Part shown: one piece after another, positions 25,240 through 35,359 of the stretch
Layout of the letters: each line of letters opens with the position of its first letter
Numbering within the stretch: position 1 is the first letter of the stretch
Position numbers and translations under genes: made by a program
Assembly: GCA_002401775.2 (NCBI GenBank)
Contig: NVUB02000069.1
Location: 1 to 46,943 of the forward strand
Length of the DNA: 46,943 bases
Source of the DNA: Ectothiorhodospiraceae bacterium
Lineage (GTDB): Bacteria; Pseudomonadota; Gammaproteobacteria; SZUA-152
Direction of reading: 5' to 3'
Notes under the pieces: generated by a model
Databases searched by the model: none
Seen by the model: only the letters and a program-made list of their open reading frames with translations
Told to the model about the DNA's origin: nothing

Positions 25240-25878
25240 ATGAGCACAATACCCGACGTCGTCCTGACAGCCCCGACCATTGAGCGCTTTTTGGAGCATT
25301 GCCACCGGCGCCAATATCCGGCTAAAAGCCTGATTATCTATGCTGGCGACAAACCCGACGTACTTTATTACATTATTGAGGGCTCGGTCAGCGTGCTCAT
25401 TGAGGACGAAACGGGCCGTGAAATCGTGCTGGCTTACCTCAATCCCGGCGATTTTTTTGGTGAAATGGGCCTGTTTGGTGGCGACACCAATCGTAGCGCC
25501 TTTGTGCGTGCCAAATCCAAGTGCGAACTTGCGGAAATCAGCTATAGCCGTTTCCGACAATTGAGCGAAAAAGACCCCGATATTCTCTTTGAATTGGCCT
25601 CACAAATGGCCCTGCGCCTGCGCAAGACCAGCCAGAAAGTCGGCAACCTCGCATTCATGGATGTGACCGGCCGTATTGCCCGTACGCTCATGGATCTGAG
25701 CAAAGAACCCGATGCCATGACTCATCCAGACGGCATGCAAATCCGTATTACCCGCCAGGAACTGGGGCGCATTGTGGGTTGCTCGCGGGAAATGGTCGGA
25801 CGTGTACTCAAAAACCTGGAAGAACAGGGACTGATTACCGCACAGGGCAAAACCATCGTGGTGTTTGGCGCACGATAA
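25240..25878 (+). CDS. crp: cAMP receptor protein (Crp/Vfr)
   Basis: 212 residues, highly similar in pattern to Escherichia coli CRP from end to end. The cyclic-nucleotide domain (residues about 20-130) has [23 protein letters not shown] with the cAMP-phosphate Arg-Ser. The hinge helix ([15 protein letters not shown]) follows. The helix-turn-helix is [19 protein letters not shown], with Arg-Glu-Met-Val-Gly-Arg in place of RETVGR, so the operator preference should be TGTGA-N6-TCACA. Genome context (trpC on one side, an OsmC gene on the other) is that of vfr/crp in Pseudomonas. A matching site exists upstream of the tetraheme cytochrome gene. Confidence 0.96.
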   Translation: MSTIPDVVLTAPTIERFLEHCHRRQYPAKSLIIYAGDKPDVLYYIIEGSVSVLIEDETGREIVLAYLNPGDFFGEMGLFGGDTNRSAFVRAKSKCELAEISYSRFRQLSEKDPDILFELASQMALRLRKTSQKVGNLAFMDVTGRIARTLMDLSKEPDAMTHPDGMQIRITRQELGRIVGCSREMVGRVLKNLEEQGLITAQGKTIVVFGAR

Positions 25879-25979
25879 TTCAAAAAAAGAAAGATAAAAG
25901 AAGAAAACAAAAACAACATACCGGTTCAATTTCTCTTTTCACTTTTACCTTTTTTCTTTTATGTTTTATGTTTCCGCTT

Positions 25980-26783
25980 TCATCTGCCGTTAAACAGTTT
26001 TTCCAGCTGGCTGCCTGGGTCATCGGCTCGCATAAATGCCTCTCCGACCAAAAAGGCATTCACCGCGTGCTTACGCATCAAGGCTACATCTTCCGCAGAG
26101 TGAATGGCGCTTTCAGTGACGACAATCCGATCAGAGGGTATGGCCCCTAGCATATCCAATGTTGTTTGCAGGCCCACCTCAAAGGTACGCAGGTTACGAT
26201 TATTGATCCCGATTAACGGCAGGTTCAGTGGTAACGCCCGCGCCAGCTCATCCGCATCATGCACTTCCACTAACACGTCCATGCCGAGTTTAGTTGCCAA
26301 GGCAGCCAGATCACTCAGTTGTGCATCATCCAGTACGGCAACAATTAATAAAATACAATCGGCGTTGATCGCGCGCGCTTCATAAACCTGATACGGGTCA
26401 ATAATAAAATCTTTACGGATGACGGGTAAAGCACACGCCGCGCGAGCTTGTTGTAAATATTCTTCACTGCCTTGAAAAAAATCCGCATCGGTCAGCACTG
26501 ACAAACACGCGGCGCCCCCTTTTTCATAGGAAACGGCAATATCAGCGGGCACAAAGTGCTCGCGCATGACTCCCTTACTGGGAGAGGCTTTTTTTATCTC
26601 TGCTATGACGGCGGCATCACCCTCAGCAATTTTGCTTTTAATGGCATCGACAAAACCACGACAAGCATCGGCGTTTTGGGCGCGGCCAACCATTTCAGCC
26701 AAACTTACTTGCTGGCTACGCTCGGCAATCTCTTCACACTTGCGAGCGATAATTTTTTTTAAAATGTCTGGAGTACTACTCAT
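25980..26783 (-). CDS. trpC: Indole-3-glycerol phosphate synthase
   Basis: 267 residues, monofunctional TrpC length. Motifs of the TIM barrel are [25 protein letters not shown] with the catalytic Lys, [13 protein letters not shown] and [15 protein letters not shown]. It closes the indole ring of carboxyphenylamino-deoxyribulose phosphate in tryptophan synthesis. It is the last gene of the trpEGD...C cluster and lies 32 nt after the sulfotransferase stop. It converges with crp; the 100 nt between has only purine- and pyrimidine-rich runs that could pair as a weak terminator. Confidence 0.97.
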   Translation of the reverse strand: MSSTPDILKKIIARKCEEIAERSQQVSLAEMVGRAQNADACRGFVDAIKSKIAEGDAAVIAEIKKASPSKGVMREHFVPADIAVSYEKGGAACLSVLTDADFFQGSEEYLQQARAACALPVIRKDFIIDPYQVYEARAINADCILLIVAVLDDAQLSDLAALATKLGMDVLVEVHDADELARALPLNLPLIGINNRNLRTFEVGLQTTLDMLGAIPSDRIVVTESAIHSAEDVALMRKHAVNAFLVGEAFMRADDPGSQLEKLFNGR

Positions 26784-26815
26784 CGTTAGAGATAACCTTG
26801 TTAAAAACTCATGGA

Positions 26816-28333
26816 TTAGGTGTTAGTGGTCAACACAGGCTGTAATGCATCCAGCAATGGGCCAAGATGTTTTTCATAGTGTCGCCAGCGCTTTACTGAG
26901 GCATCGTGAACCGGTTGTCGTGCTTGCCAAACGCTGGCCGACCTGATTTTTACGTCCTTACCCGGTTGCTGAAGGCAACGTTCATCCCAAGGCAGGCCAC
27001 AAAACTCAACCATACGACGCTGGGCTTGCTCGCTGTTTTCCACTACATCCTCATAAGCGACACTGAGTATTCTGTCCGGAAACAATTTTTGCCAGTGCCC
27101 CATTAATCGCTGGTATTGCACGTAATACTCACCAATATCTTTTAAATCATAGGCATAGTGCATACTTGTGGTAAAAAATTGTTGATAAATGGATAGACAG
27201 GTATCAACGGGATTGCGCTCGCTGTGAATAATTTTGGCATTGGGTAACAAGGCCAAAATGAAACCAATGAACATGAAATTGCCAGGCGTTTTGTCCACAA
27301 TACGAGCAGTATCCACTCCGAACTGCCGAATTAACTGTACATATTGCTCCCCCAGAGGTTGACACAACTGAGGCGCCAATTCCGATAGGAATTGAGGATA
27401 CGGTAATTGGCTATCCAGCATTTGACCACAACCCTGAGCTAAATTGTGAATATAAGGTACTTCACCAACACCACTAAACTGAGGATGACGCGACAACAAG
27501 CTTTCGATCAATGTGGTACCTGACCGTGCCATGCCTAACACAAATACCGGCCCATCCTCGGCATTGCCCGCATCGCTAAGGCGTTCCACAAAGCCTGCAT
27601 CCATGGTTTGCATCATCAACGTAGTCAATTGTTGCTGGGATTCAGAGGAATACTGCACCAACTTCCGTTTCATGCTATTGCCCTGTTGCATTTCCGTAAA
27701 GGCGCGATCGTATTCAGCGCAGTCGTTATACACCTTCGCCAATAAAAAATGCAGGATTATTCGTTCAAGCGACGAATAATCTTTCTCGTAATCACGTAAT
27801 TTTTCAATACGCGCAATATCAGGATCACCAATTTGGAATTTTTTATTGGCCGCCAGATTAAAATAAATACCGACCGCGTTGGGAGTCAGGGCGATAGCGC
27901 GTCGATAGACGGCCTCAGCCTCTTCGCTTCGTCCCTGTTGCACCAATACCCAACCCAACGAATCCAGGACTCGCGTATCCTGGGGGTTCAATTGTTCAGC
28001 AATGGTTAATTCTGCTTCCGCCAAATCAGTCAACCCCAGGTCTGCTAACACTTGGCCCAAAATCAAATGCCCCTGAGCATCACTATAATTTGCCTGAACC
28101 GCCCGTTTAGCGTAATCAAGAGAGATAGGAGATTTACCTGCTTCGTAGGCGATGTAGGATAACTTAAGCAGGCTACCAAAATGCTCGGGGGCCAGATCAA
28201 GAATCGCCCGCAATGCCAGCTCTTCTTCAACCGGTTTGCCACCAGAAGAAAATTGTTCAGCCTGTTGCCACAATTGTTTGATGCGAGCAGCAATTTTGGA
28301 GACTGCTTTTTTATCCTTTTTATGTTTTGCCAT
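26816..28333 (-). CDS. TPR-containing sulfotransferase
   Basis: 505 residues. Residues about 20-210 are helical tetratricopeptide units ([16 protein letters not shown]-type, [22 protein letters not shown]). The sulfotransferase domain starts near 255: [20 protein letters not shown] is the 5'-phosphosulfate loop for PAPS and [17 protein letters not shown] the 3'-phosphate site. It would transfer sulfate from PAPS to an alcohol or amine on an unknown acceptor. No signal or transmembrane segment. It sits between trpD (18 nt) and trpC (32 nt) on the same strand, so it is probably cotranscribed with trp genes although it has no role in tryptophan synthesis. Confidence 0.85.
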   Translation of the reverse strand: MAKHKKDKKAVSKIAARIKQLWQQAEQFSSGGKPVEEELALRAILDLAPEHFGSLLKLSYIAYEAGKSPISLDYAKRAVQANYSDAQGHLILGQVLADLGLTDLAEAELTIAEQLNPQDTRVLDSLGWVLVQQGRSEEAEAVYRRAIALTPNAVGIYFNLAANKKFQIGDPDIARIEKLRDYEKDYSSLERIILHFLLAKVYNDCAEYDRAFTEMQQGNSMKRKLVQYSSESQQQLTTLMMQTMDAGFVERLSDAGNAEDGPVFVLGMARSGTTLIESLLSRHPQFSGVGEVPYIHNLAQGCGQMLDSQLPYPQFLSELAPQLCQPLGEQYVQLIRQFGVDTARIVDKTPGNFMFIGFILALLPNAKIIHSERNPVDTCLSIYQQFFTTSMHYAYDLKDIGEYYVQYQRLMGHWQKLFPDRILSVAYEDVVENSEQAQRRMVEFCGLPWDERCLQQPGKDVKIRSASVWQARQPVHDASVKRWRHYEKHLGPLLDALQPVLTTNT

Positions 28334-28351
28334 ATTCTATTGCCTAACGAG

Positions 28352-29371
28352 TTAATTTACCGATTGTGATGCATTGACCAATGCTTTCAACTTAACAAGT
28401 GCTTCACCACTGGCTAGCATGTCACCTGCTTTTGCTATACCCGTTGCCAACGAATCCGCTATACCCGAAACATATAATGCGGCGCCAGCATTTAATTGAA
28501 CAATATCCCGTGCCGGACCTGCTTCCCCGTTCAAAACACTTTTAACAATCTCTAACGACTGCTCAGCACTATCTACTTTCAGTGAGGCGAGATCCGATTT
28601 TTTCATGCCAAAATCTTCTGGCTGTATGGTGTAAGACGTGACGATGCCATTTTTTAATTCTGAAACGTAAGTCGATGCACCAATGCTAATCTCATCCATA
28701 CCATCTTCAGAATGTACGACCAGTACGTGATTGCTACCGAGGTTGGCCAGCACATGCGCCAGCGGTTCTACCAGATCTTTACTGAATACACCCAGCAACT
28801 GGTTGGGTGCACCCGCAGGATTCGTCAACGGCCCTAGTATATTGAAAATAGTCCGTACCGCCATTTCCTTGCGCGGGCCTATGGCGTGTTTCATGGCACC
28901 GTGATGCTTGGGAGCAAACATAAAACCCACCCCCACTTCATTAACGCATTTGGCCACTTGTTCGGGGCCTAGATCCAAATTTACCCCTGCGGCTTCCAGT
29001 AAATCTGCGCTGCCGGACTTACTGGAGACAGAACGGTTACCGTGTTTTGCAACTTTACCGCCGGCGGCCGCCACCACAAAACAGCTCGCGGTGGAGATAT
29101 TAAAGGTACTGCTGCCATCTCCGCCGGTGCCGACGATGTCAACAATATGATCACCGCTAACATCCACCTTGATGGCCAGTTCACGCATCACTTGCGCAGC
29201 TGCCGTTATTTCGTCGATGGTCTCACCCTTCATGCGCAGACCAATAAGGAAACCACCGATCTGCGCCGGGGTGGCTGCACCGGTCATGATGGTGTTCATC
29301 ACTGATTGCATTTCATCGCGTGTGAGGTCACGGCGTTCTGTAACGGCGCGAATGGCTGATGACATGTCCAT
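28352..29371 (-). CDS. trpD: Anthranilate phosphoribosyltransferase
   Basis: 339 residues. Family motifs are [18 protein letters not shown] (PRPP-binding glycine loop), [19 protein letters not shown], and [21 protein letters not shown] with the anthranilate-binding Arg. It joins anthranilate to PRPP. The start is the ATG at 29371, with AAAGGA upstream; a second in-frame ATG follows two codons later. An intergenic stretch of about 128 nt made of GCGCCTTTGCGT-type repeats separates it from trpG. Confidence 0.97.
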   Translation of the reverse strand: MDMSSAIRAVTERRDLTRDEMQSVMNTIMTGAATPAQIGGFLIGLRMKGETIDEITAAAQVMRELAIKVDVSGDHIVDIVGTGGDGSSTFNISTASCFVVAAAGGKVAKHGNRSVSSKSGSADLLEAAGVNLDLGPEQVAKCVNEVGVGFMFAPKHHGAMKHAIGPRKEMAVRTIFNILGPLTNPAGAPNQLLGVFSKDLVEPLAHVLANLGSNHVLVVHSEDGMDEISIGASTYVSELKNGIVTSYTIQPEDFGMKKSDLASLKVDSAEQSLEIVKSVLNGEAGPARDIVQLNAGAALYVSGIADSLATGIAKAGDMLASGEALVKLKALVNASQSVN

Positions 29372-29394
29372 TTATGATTCCTTTTATTAAAACC

Positions 29395-29499
29395 GGACGT
29401 AAAGGCGCTGAGGTGCAAAGAACGCAGAGGGGTAAAGAACGCTAAGAAAACATTTTAAGCTTTGCGTTCTTAGCGCCTTGGCGACTTTGCGTTGGGTTT
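29395..29499. repeat. GCGCCTTTGCGT-type intergenic repeat
   Basis: The space between trpG and trpD consists of motifs such as GCGCTGAGGTGCAAAGAACGC and GCGTTCTTAGCGCCTTGGCG, which pair as an imperfect hairpin around TTTTAAGC. Related motifs occur at 30085-30126, 30527-30550, 30642-30683, 30783-30815 and 33250-33335. Confidence 0.6.
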
Positions 29500-30078
29500 T
29501 CATGTATTTAAAAAATTCTTCAACATATCATGCCCATGTTGCGTCAATATCGACTCGGGGTGGAACTGTACACCTTCCACATTCAGTGATTTGTGTCGTA
29601 CACCCATAATTTCATCCAGTTCACCGTTTTCCGTTTCCGTCCATGCGGTGACTTCCAGGCAATCGGGCAGGCTGTCTTTTTCGATCACTAATGAATGATA
29701 CCGAGTGGCCTCAAAGGGGTTTTTCAAACCGGAAAACACGCCGTTGTTTTTGTGGTGCATCATCGACGTTTTGCCGTGCATGATTTCACCGGCATGAACT
29801 ATCTTGCCCCCAAAGGCCTGACCGATACTTTGGTGGCCGAGGCACACCCCCAGCAAGGGCAATTTACCGGAAAAGTGTTTTATGATTTCCAGGGAAATTC
29901 CTGCCTCATTGGGCGTACACGGCCCAGGGGAAATCACGATGCGCTCGGGGTTCAGCTTGATGACTTCATCTACTGTAATTTGGTCATTGCGGTGTACGCA
30001 TACTTCAGCGCCCAGCTCACCGAAATATTGCACCAGGTTGTAGGTGAAGGAATCGTAGTTGTCTATCATTAAGAGCAT
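29500..30078 (-). CDS. trpG: Anthranilate synthase glutaminase component (TrpG/PabA)
   Basis: 192 residues from the ATG at 30078, matching the family start [14 protein letters not shown]; an in-frame TTG two codons upstream is less likely. The class I glutaminase triad is visible: Cys in [14 protein letters not shown], and His and Glu in VQFHPESIL. The oxyanion motif is [11 protein letters not shown]. It releases ammonia from glutamine for TrpE and may also serve PabB. Its 5' end is duplicated in decayed form at 30581-30640. Confidence 0.96.
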   Translation of the reverse strand: MLLMIDNYDSFTYNLVQYFGELGAEVCVHRNDQITVDEVIKLNPERIVISPGPCTPNEAGISLEIIKHFSGKLPLLGVCLGHQSIGQAFGGKIVHAGEIMHGKTSMMHHKNNGVFSGLKNPFEATRYHSLVIEKDSLPDCLEVTAWTETENGELDEIMGVRHKSLNVEGVQFHPESILTQHGHDMLKNFLNT

Positions 30079-30126
30079 ATTCAAAAATCCAACGCAAAGG
30101 CGCCAAGGCGCAAAGAACGCAAAGTT

Positions 30127-30522
30127 TTATAATTTATTAACAACACGTCTTATCCCATCTTTCAAAATCGGCACATTAAAATTAATCAACAGACCCAGTT
30201 TTTTATTCATTAATCGCAAATAGGAAAGTAGCTGAGCTTCGTGAACTGGCAATAATTTTTCAACCACTTTCAATTCAACGACCACTTTATCTGCCACCAA
30301 TAAGTCTGCTCGATAAACAACATCAAAACTCAAGCCTTTGTATTCGGCTGAAATCGGCACCTCCGATTTCACTACGAACCGTTGAAGGTCCAATTCACGA
30401 GCAAGGCACTGATGATACACGGACTCCAACAAACCTGGCCCTAATGTCCGATGAACCTCAATTCCAGCTCCGATTATTTTCGAGGACAGCTCGTTCTCAT
30501 CCATGAACATTTTTCTTTGCAT
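30127..30522 (-). CDS. GxxExxY protein, PD-(D/E)XK nuclease-like
   Basis: 131 residues. The name-giving motif is GPGLLESVYHQCLAREL. YRADLLVADKVVVELKVVE with a Gln and Tyr in EAQLLSYLRL fits the D...ExK...Q core of PD-(D/E)XK nuclease folds. The family has no established function and is widely found inside repeat-rich intergenic DNA. Here it sits between trpE and trpG, bordered by GCGCCTTTGCGT-type repeats, so it is an insertion in an otherwise tight operon. An alternative start is the ATG at 30510. A decayed second copy of its N-terminal part lies at 30700-30785. Confidence 0.85.
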   Translation of the reverse strand: MQRKMFMDENELSSKIIGAGIEVHRTLGPGLLESVYHQCLARELDLQRFVVKSEVPISAEYKGLSFDVVYRADLLVADKVVVELKVVEKLLPVHEAQLLSYLRLMNKKLGLLINFNVPILKDGIRRVVNKL

Positions 30523-30548
30523 CTTTTGCCTCTCTGCGCCTTTGCGTC

Positions 30549-30820
30549 AGACCCGTTACTTATACTTGCTGACTACTTCATATTGCACCCGGTAGTAGGT
30601 GAAGGAATTGTAGTTGTCCATCATTAAGAGCATATTTAAAAATCCAATGCAAAAGTGCCAAGACTCAAAGAACGCAATTTTGGTGCACAGATTCCAACAA
30701 TCCCGGCCTTAAAGTTAGATGAACCTCAATTCCAGCTCCGATTATTTTCGAGGACAGCTCGTTCTCATCCATGAACATCTTTCTTTGCGTCCTTTGCCTC
30801 TCCGCGCCTTTGCGTCAGAT
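30549..30820 (-). pseudogene. Remnant of a tandem duplication: trpE end, trpG start, GxxExxY start
   Basis: 30549-30580 resembles the last codons of trpE at 30818-30849 (ACTTgTgCTTGCTaACTACT). 30581-30640 resembles the trpG start at 30026-30085 (TATTGCACC, GTAGGTGAAGGAAT, CATTAAGAGCATATT). 30696-30785 resembles the start of the GxxExxY gene at 30424-30510 (GATGAACCTCAATTCCAGC is shared). So the trpE-end to trpG-start segment was duplicated in tandem, and the second copy lost about 285 bp of the GxxExxY gene. Confidence 0.75.
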
Positions 30821-30824
30821 CTTC

Positions 30825-32366
30825 TCACTTGTGCTTGCTAACTACTCCATCCAACCCGGCTTCGGCCATTGTCACGGCACGAAATACGGCGCGGCCTTTG
30901 TTCATGGTTTCTTTCCATTCCAGGTTAGGTTGTGAGTCGTAGACTACTCCAGCTCCTGCTTGTATGTGCAATTGTCCGGATTTTATGACGGCGGTACGTA
31001 TGGCGATGGCGGTGTCCATGTTGCCATTCCAGCCGAGGTAACCTACGGCGCCGGCGTAAATACCTCGTTTTACGGGTTCGAGTTCGTCGATGATTTGCAT
31101 GGCGCGGATTTTCGGGGCGCCACTAACAGTGCCGGCGGGAAAAGTGGCGCGCAGTACGTCCATCGCGGTCATGCCCGGTTTGAGTTTGCCTTCAACGTTG
31201 GAAACAATGTGCATGACGTGTGAATAACGTTCTACCAGCATTTTTTCGGTCAGTTCTACGCTGCCGGTTTCACTGATGCGCCCTACGTCATTACGCCCAA
31301 GATCTATCAACATTAGATGCTCGGCGAGTTCTTTGGGGTCGGCCAACAACTCTTCTTCCATGGCACGGTCTTCGGCGTCGTCGTAGCCACGGCGACGTGT
31401 GCCGGCGATGGGTCTGACGGTAACAACGTCGTCTTCCAGTCGGGTGAGTATCTCTGGTGAGGAACCGGCGATGTGAAAATCATTCAGGTCGAGATAAAAC
31501 ATGTACGGCGAGGGGTTGAGGCTACGTAGCGCGCGATATAGATCTAGCGGAGGCGCTGTATAGGGCACTGTCATTCGCTGCGACAATACCACCTGCATTA
31601 CATCCCCTTCTACGATGTAATCCCGGGCGCGTTCCACGGCCTGTTTAAACCCGGTTTCAGTGAACCCTGAGACAAAATCCTCTTCTTTAACATCAATGCC
31701 TTCATGTAACTCAGCACGCGGCGTCGCCTGACGCAGACGCTCTTCCAATGCACCGAGGCGCAGTTGACCACTCTCGTACGCATCGGCCTGCGCGGCATCA
31801 ACATGTACGATGAGATAAAGCTTGCCACTGAGGTTATCGAACACCACGATTTCGTCGGAGACCATTAACAGGATGTCCGGCGTATTTAGTTCATCGGGGT
31901 TTGGCTTGTTTTGAGCGGAGTACGCCAGCTTGGGTTCGATGTAACGAATGGTATCGTAGCCAAAATACCCCACCAGGCCACCGTTAAATCGCGGTAAGCC
32001 CTCTACTTCAGCAACTCGATAACGCGCCTGAAAATCTTCGATCCATGCTAGCGGGTCATCGCTTTGTAACGATTCCACCACTTCGCCATCGGTTTCCACA
32101 TCAATAACATTGCCATTGACCTTCAGCACAGTACGACAAGGTAGCCCTATTATTGAATAGCGGCCCCATTTTTCACCGCCCTGCACGGACTCAAATAGAT
32201 AGGAATATGGGCCATTGGCTAATTTAAGGTAGGTGCTGAGAGGTGTATCAAGATCGGCCAGCACTTCACGCATCAACGGGATACGGTGAGTGACGGTCGG
32301 TAAACCGGTATTTTGTGCCGTAAGCCGGGAGGCCAGTTCAGCAAATTTTTCTGCGTTCATGTTCAT
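30825..32366 (-). CDS. trpE: Anthranilate synthase component I
   Basis: 513 residues, normal for TrpE. The N-terminal domain carries the tryptophan-feedback region ([17 protein letters not shown]). The catalytic chorismate-binding domain shows [41 protein letters not shown] and [20 protein letters not shown]. With TrpG it makes anthranilate from chorismate. The start is the ATG at 32366. I searched the 190 nt upstream for a leader peptide with tandem Trp codons and found none, so attenuation is not evident. Confidence 0.97.
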   Translation of the reverse strand: MNMNAEKFAELASRLTAQNTGLPTVTHRIPLMREVLADLDTPLSTYLKLANGPYSYLFESVQGGEKWGRYSIIGLPCRTVLKVNGNVIDVETDGEVVESLQSDDPLAWIEDFQARYRVAEVEGLPRFNGGLVGYFGYDTIRYIEPKLAYSAQNKPNPDELNTPDILLMVSDEIVVFDNLSGKLYLIVHVDAAQADAYESGQLRLGALEERLRQATPRAELHEGIDVKEEDFVSGFTETGFKQAVERARDYIVEGDVMQVVLSQRMTVPYTAPPLDLYRALRSLNPSPYMFYLDLNDFHIAGSSPEILTRLEDDVVTVRPIAGTRRRGYDDAEDRAMEEELLADPKELAEHLMLIDLGRNDVGRISETGSVELTEKMLVERYSHVMHIVSNVEGKLKPGMTAMDVLRATFPAGTVSGAPKIRAMQIIDELEPVKRGIYAGAVGYLGWNGNMDTAIAIRTAVIKSGQLHIQAGAGVVYDSQPNLEWKETMNKGRAVFRAVTMAEAGLDGVVSKHK

Positions 32367-32493
32367 TTACCTACAAATTCAAAAGGACAGGAAAACTCAA
32401 TAACATCGGTTTTAGCCGCGCCATCGTTCCTGCTGCCCATTAATTTGTAGGATGTAAATCATCATCTATTTTTGTCCAACAGCCAAATCAGTT

Positions 32494-32552
32494 TTTCCAT
32501 CATTCTGGCCCCGGCCTTCGCCAGGACAGGCCGCGGCCAGAATGACGGAAAT
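32494..32552. repeat. Palindromic intergenic repeat between gph and trpE
   Basis: TTTCCATCATTCTGGCC and GGCCAGAATGACGGAAA are near-perfect inverted arms, with CCGGCC and GGCCGCGG extending the stem. The type is a REP-like mobile hairpin; it may act as a terminator or mRNA stabiliser between the two genes. Confidence 0.7.
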
Positions 32553-32558
32553 AATTAT

Positions 32559-33227
32559 TTAAAGTAAATCCTTTAACTCAACCATAGAATCAATCACCAC
32601 ATCGGGGTTCGATTCACGGATATCCACGCCATGGTTATAACCATAACTCATGCAGATGATCTGAAACCCGGCAGCACGTGCCGCTTTCACATCACTCACA
32701 GAGTCACCCAGCATCAGGGACTTTTCCGGTGCTACACCCAATACTTCGGCTGAATGCAACAGAGGCAGTGGATCGGGTTTCTTCTTGGCAAGAGTATCAC
32801 CGCAGACGATGTTCTCAAAATCATCATGAATCCCGAGATCTTTAAGCAACGGAATCGTAAACTGTGCGGCTTTGTTGGTGACACAGCCTAAGGTGTAACC
32901 CGCTGCTTTCATATAATCCAGCCCTTCACGCACACCAGGGTAGAGGCCGCTGCGTTGGCTGGTATTCACCGCGTACAGCTCAAGAAAGAGGGGGTAGGCC
33001 TTTTCAAACAAGGCTTCGTCCGGCTCACCATCGAGTTTGCCGATGAGCCCACGGCGCACTAGGCGCTCCACACCATTTCCTACCCAGTTACGTACGGCGG
33101 CTTCGCCATGCACGGGCATATCCAGCGCCGTCATCATCTCGTCAATGCAATAAGCGAGGTCAGGCACACTGTCAACGAGAGTCCCATCGACATCGATTAA
33201 AATCATTTTGGGCTTATTTAATTTCAT
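32559..33227 (-). CDS. gph: Phosphoglycolate phosphatase
   Basis: 222 residues from the ATG at 33227; the frame continues 4 codons to a TTG with no ribosome site. HAD-superfamily motifs are LIDVDGTLVDSVPD (nucleophile Asp), CVTNKAA (motif II Thr) and KKKPDPLPLL with LGDSVSDVKAA (motifs III and IV). It dephosphorylates 2-phosphoglycolate, the product of Rubisco oxygenation or DNA repair, to glycolate. It lies between rpe and trpE, the classic order. The glycolate could be oxidised with the GlcF-like subunit encoded at 21.1 kb. Confidence 0.94.
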   Translation of the reverse strand: MKLNKPKMILIDVDGTLVDSVPDLAYCIDEMMTALDMPVHGEAAVRNWVGNGVERLVRRGLIGKLDGEPDEALFEKAYPLFLELYAVNTSQRSGLYPGVREGLDYMKAAGYTLGCVTNKAAQFTIPLLKDLGIHDDFENIVCGDTLAKKKPDPLPLLHSAEVLGVAPEKSLMLGDSVSDVKAARAAGFQIICMSYGYNHGVDIRESNPDVVIDSMVELKDLL

Positions 33228-33335
33228 AAATTTTACCAATGCTTAAGGTACTAATACAGAGAGACACGAAGATACCAAAGACACATGCAATATAACCTTG
33301 CGTCCTCTGTATCTTCGCGCCTTTGCGTTAGAGTG

Positions 33336-34028
33336 TTATTTCCCAACCTTCGCCAATTCCGCGCGGAAGGCCGCGATCACAGAATCGTAAGTATTAGCGT
33401 CGCTCTCGGACTTCGCACCAAATACGGCTGAACCTGCCACAAACATATCCGCACCGGCTTCTGCGATTTCAAGGATATTGTCCACTTTCACGCCGCCATC
33501 AACTTCCAGGCGAATATCGCGACCGGAGGCATCGATGATTTTACGGGCTTCACGTAGCTTGTTGAGTGTTTCAGGGATAAAGCTTTGACCGCCAAAACCG
33601 GGGTTCACCGACATCAACAACACGATATCGACTTTGTCGATGACATGTTTCAGGTGATCCAGGGACGTAGCAGGATTAAACACCAAGCCGGATTTACAGC
33701 CTTCATTCTGGATTAGTTGCAGAGTGCGGTCGACGTGGTCAGAAGCCTCAGGGTGGAAAGTAATATACGAGGCACCTGCGGCCGCAAAATCAGGGATAAT
33801 GCGATCTACTGGCTTCACCATCAAATGCACGTCAATATCAGCGGTGACGCCATGCTTGCGAAGTGCATCACACACCAATGGGCCAATGGTCAGGTTAGGC
33901 ACGTAATGGTTATCCATTACGTCAAAATGCACCACATCGGCACCCGATTTGAGGACATTATCGACTTCCTCGCCAAGACGAGCAAAATCCGCGGACAAAA
34001 TGGACGGGGCAATTTTAAAATCTGGCAT
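33336..34028 (-). CDS. rpe: Ribulose-phosphate 3-epimerase
   Basis: 230 residues. TIM-barrel motifs are [33 protein letters not shown] with metal-binding His and Asp, [23 protein letters not shown] and [11 protein letters not shown]. It interconverts ribulose 5-phosphate and xylulose 5-phosphate in the pentose phosphate or Calvin cycle. It heads the rpe-gph-trpE run. The 108-nt gap to gph holds another GCGCCTTTGCGT-type repeat. Confidence 0.97.
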   Translation of the reverse strand: MPDFKIAPSILSADFARLGEEVDNVLKSGADVVHFDVMDNHYVPNLTIGPLVCDALRKHGVTADIDVHLMVKPVDRIIPDFAAAGASYITFHPEASDHVDRTLQLIQNEGCKSGLVFNPATSLDHLKHVIDKVDIVLLMSVNPGFGGQSFIPETLNKLREARKIIDASGRDIRLEVDGGVKVDNILEIAEAGADMFVAGSAVFGAKSESDANTYDSVIAAFRAELAKVGK

Positions 34029-34261
34029 GGTCTGAGCCTCTCACGTTCTATGATAAATGTGTTAAATCAGCCCCTTGGCTGGCCGCACAAGCGGCGGACT
34101 TACGGCAAACTACAACAAACAACAAGGGACAAAAAATCTGGATCGGGGACTTTACCTTATTATGCGCGATATTTCAGCCATATCGCGAGTCGGGGCTTGG
34201 TATAAGCGCGTTAAGCCGATATGCTCAGAGCCTTCTATTCAGAGCAGCCCGGAGCTAATGC

Positions 34262-35110
34262 GTGACGATGCGATTCTGCCTTTTCTTCTCTACTTTCATT
34301 GTTTTAACCCTATTTTCAACCCTGTTTCTGCCTTTAATACCTGATAGCCACGCCTCGGATATTCGCAAAGAGCAACGTATGGCCGAGCAATTAACCGAGC
34401 AGCTCGTTATTGGGGAAGCGGTCAATATCACCGCAGGTTCATTGAGTTTTTTTGCTCTTTACACACCAGCCGAAGGCAAAACACAACGCGGCGGGGTCAT
34501 TTTATTACACGGCCAGGGAGCACACCCGGATTGGCCCGATGTCATTTCTCCATTACGTAAGGATTTACCCGATTCTGGCTGGGCCACGCTCGCCATTCAG
34601 CTGCCAGTATGGCCAAACGGCACAAACTTTACCGACTACCTCCCCCTTTTCCCGGCCGCCAATGTTCGTATTGATGCTGCCGTGCGCTATTTGCAAAAAC
34701 AGGGGCTGCTCAATATTACCCTGGTCGGACACAGTCTCGGGGCTGCCATGGGGGCACATTACCTGGCACAACAACCGCCGGGTAGTGATGCAATTCGTGC
34801 TTTTGTGGGTGTGGGTATGGGCTCTGCCCCTGGCACCGTCGCGCATACACCTGATGCGCTGGCCAAAATTAATATCCCCGTCCTGGATCTGTACGGGTTT
34901 CAGGATTTAGATAATGTACTCAACTCCGCCAAGGCCCGTGCTCAGGCTGCTCAAAAAGCAAACAATACGGCTTATCGACAAATCAAGGTTACCGGTGCTG
35001 ATCATTTTTTCAGGGCACTGGAAGCAACACTGACCAAGCGAATTGCGGGCTGGCTGACGTTAACGGCACCGAGTACACAAATGACAAAGAAGCCGATAGC
35101 AAAACCATAA
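34262..35110 (+). CDS. DUF3530-family secreted alpha/beta hydrolase-like protein
   Basis: 282 residues from a GTG at 34262, which has GGAG 7 nt upstream; an ATG two codons later is an alternative. A signal peptide ends near SHA|SD. The body is an alpha/beta-hydrolase fold: VILLHGQGAHPDWPDV, the nucleophile elbow GHSLGAAMG, a late Asp and a His in GADHFFRAL. DUF3530 proteins are periplasmic and of unknown substrate. It is transcribed away from rpe, and the 35111-35359 stretch downstream, facing the frameshifted outer-membrane gene, shows nothing else. Confidence 0.85.
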   Translation: MTMRFCLFFSTFIVLTLFSTLFLPLIPDSHASDIRKEQRMAEQLTEQLVIGEAVNITAGSLSFFALYTPAEGKTQRGGVILLHGQGAHPDWPDVISPLRKDLPDSGWATLAIQLPVWPNGTNFTDYLPLFPAANVRIDAAVRYLQKQGLLNITLVGHSLGAAMGAHYLAQQPPGSDAIRAFVGVGMGSAPGTVAHTPDALAKINIPVLDLYGFQDLDNVLNSAKARAQAAQKANNTAYRQIKVTGADHFFRALEATLTKRIAGWLTLTAPSTQMTKKPIAKP

Positions 35111-35359
35111 TCAAGACAGATTGCGTTTCAACGGCACTCCAACCTTAAGAACGGGCACGCAATAACTTCCCGGTTTTGCATCCCAATTTCGCCCGTTCCT
35201 CAATCAAAAAAGCGCGAAATAAAACCACTATTCCTGCACTTTTGTTCAAAGCTTCCGCGTCCTGCTCACGCCCCTTACCTACGTCCTGTAGGCAATCAGA
35301 ACGAACCAATACGAACTAAATCCGAGCACTAAACAAGGCATTTATTACGCGCCCATTCC

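Noticed and set aside
32367-32558. trp leader peptide and attenuator upstream of trpE
   Set aside because: No short frame with adjacent Trp codons was found. The palindrome present is a REP-like element.
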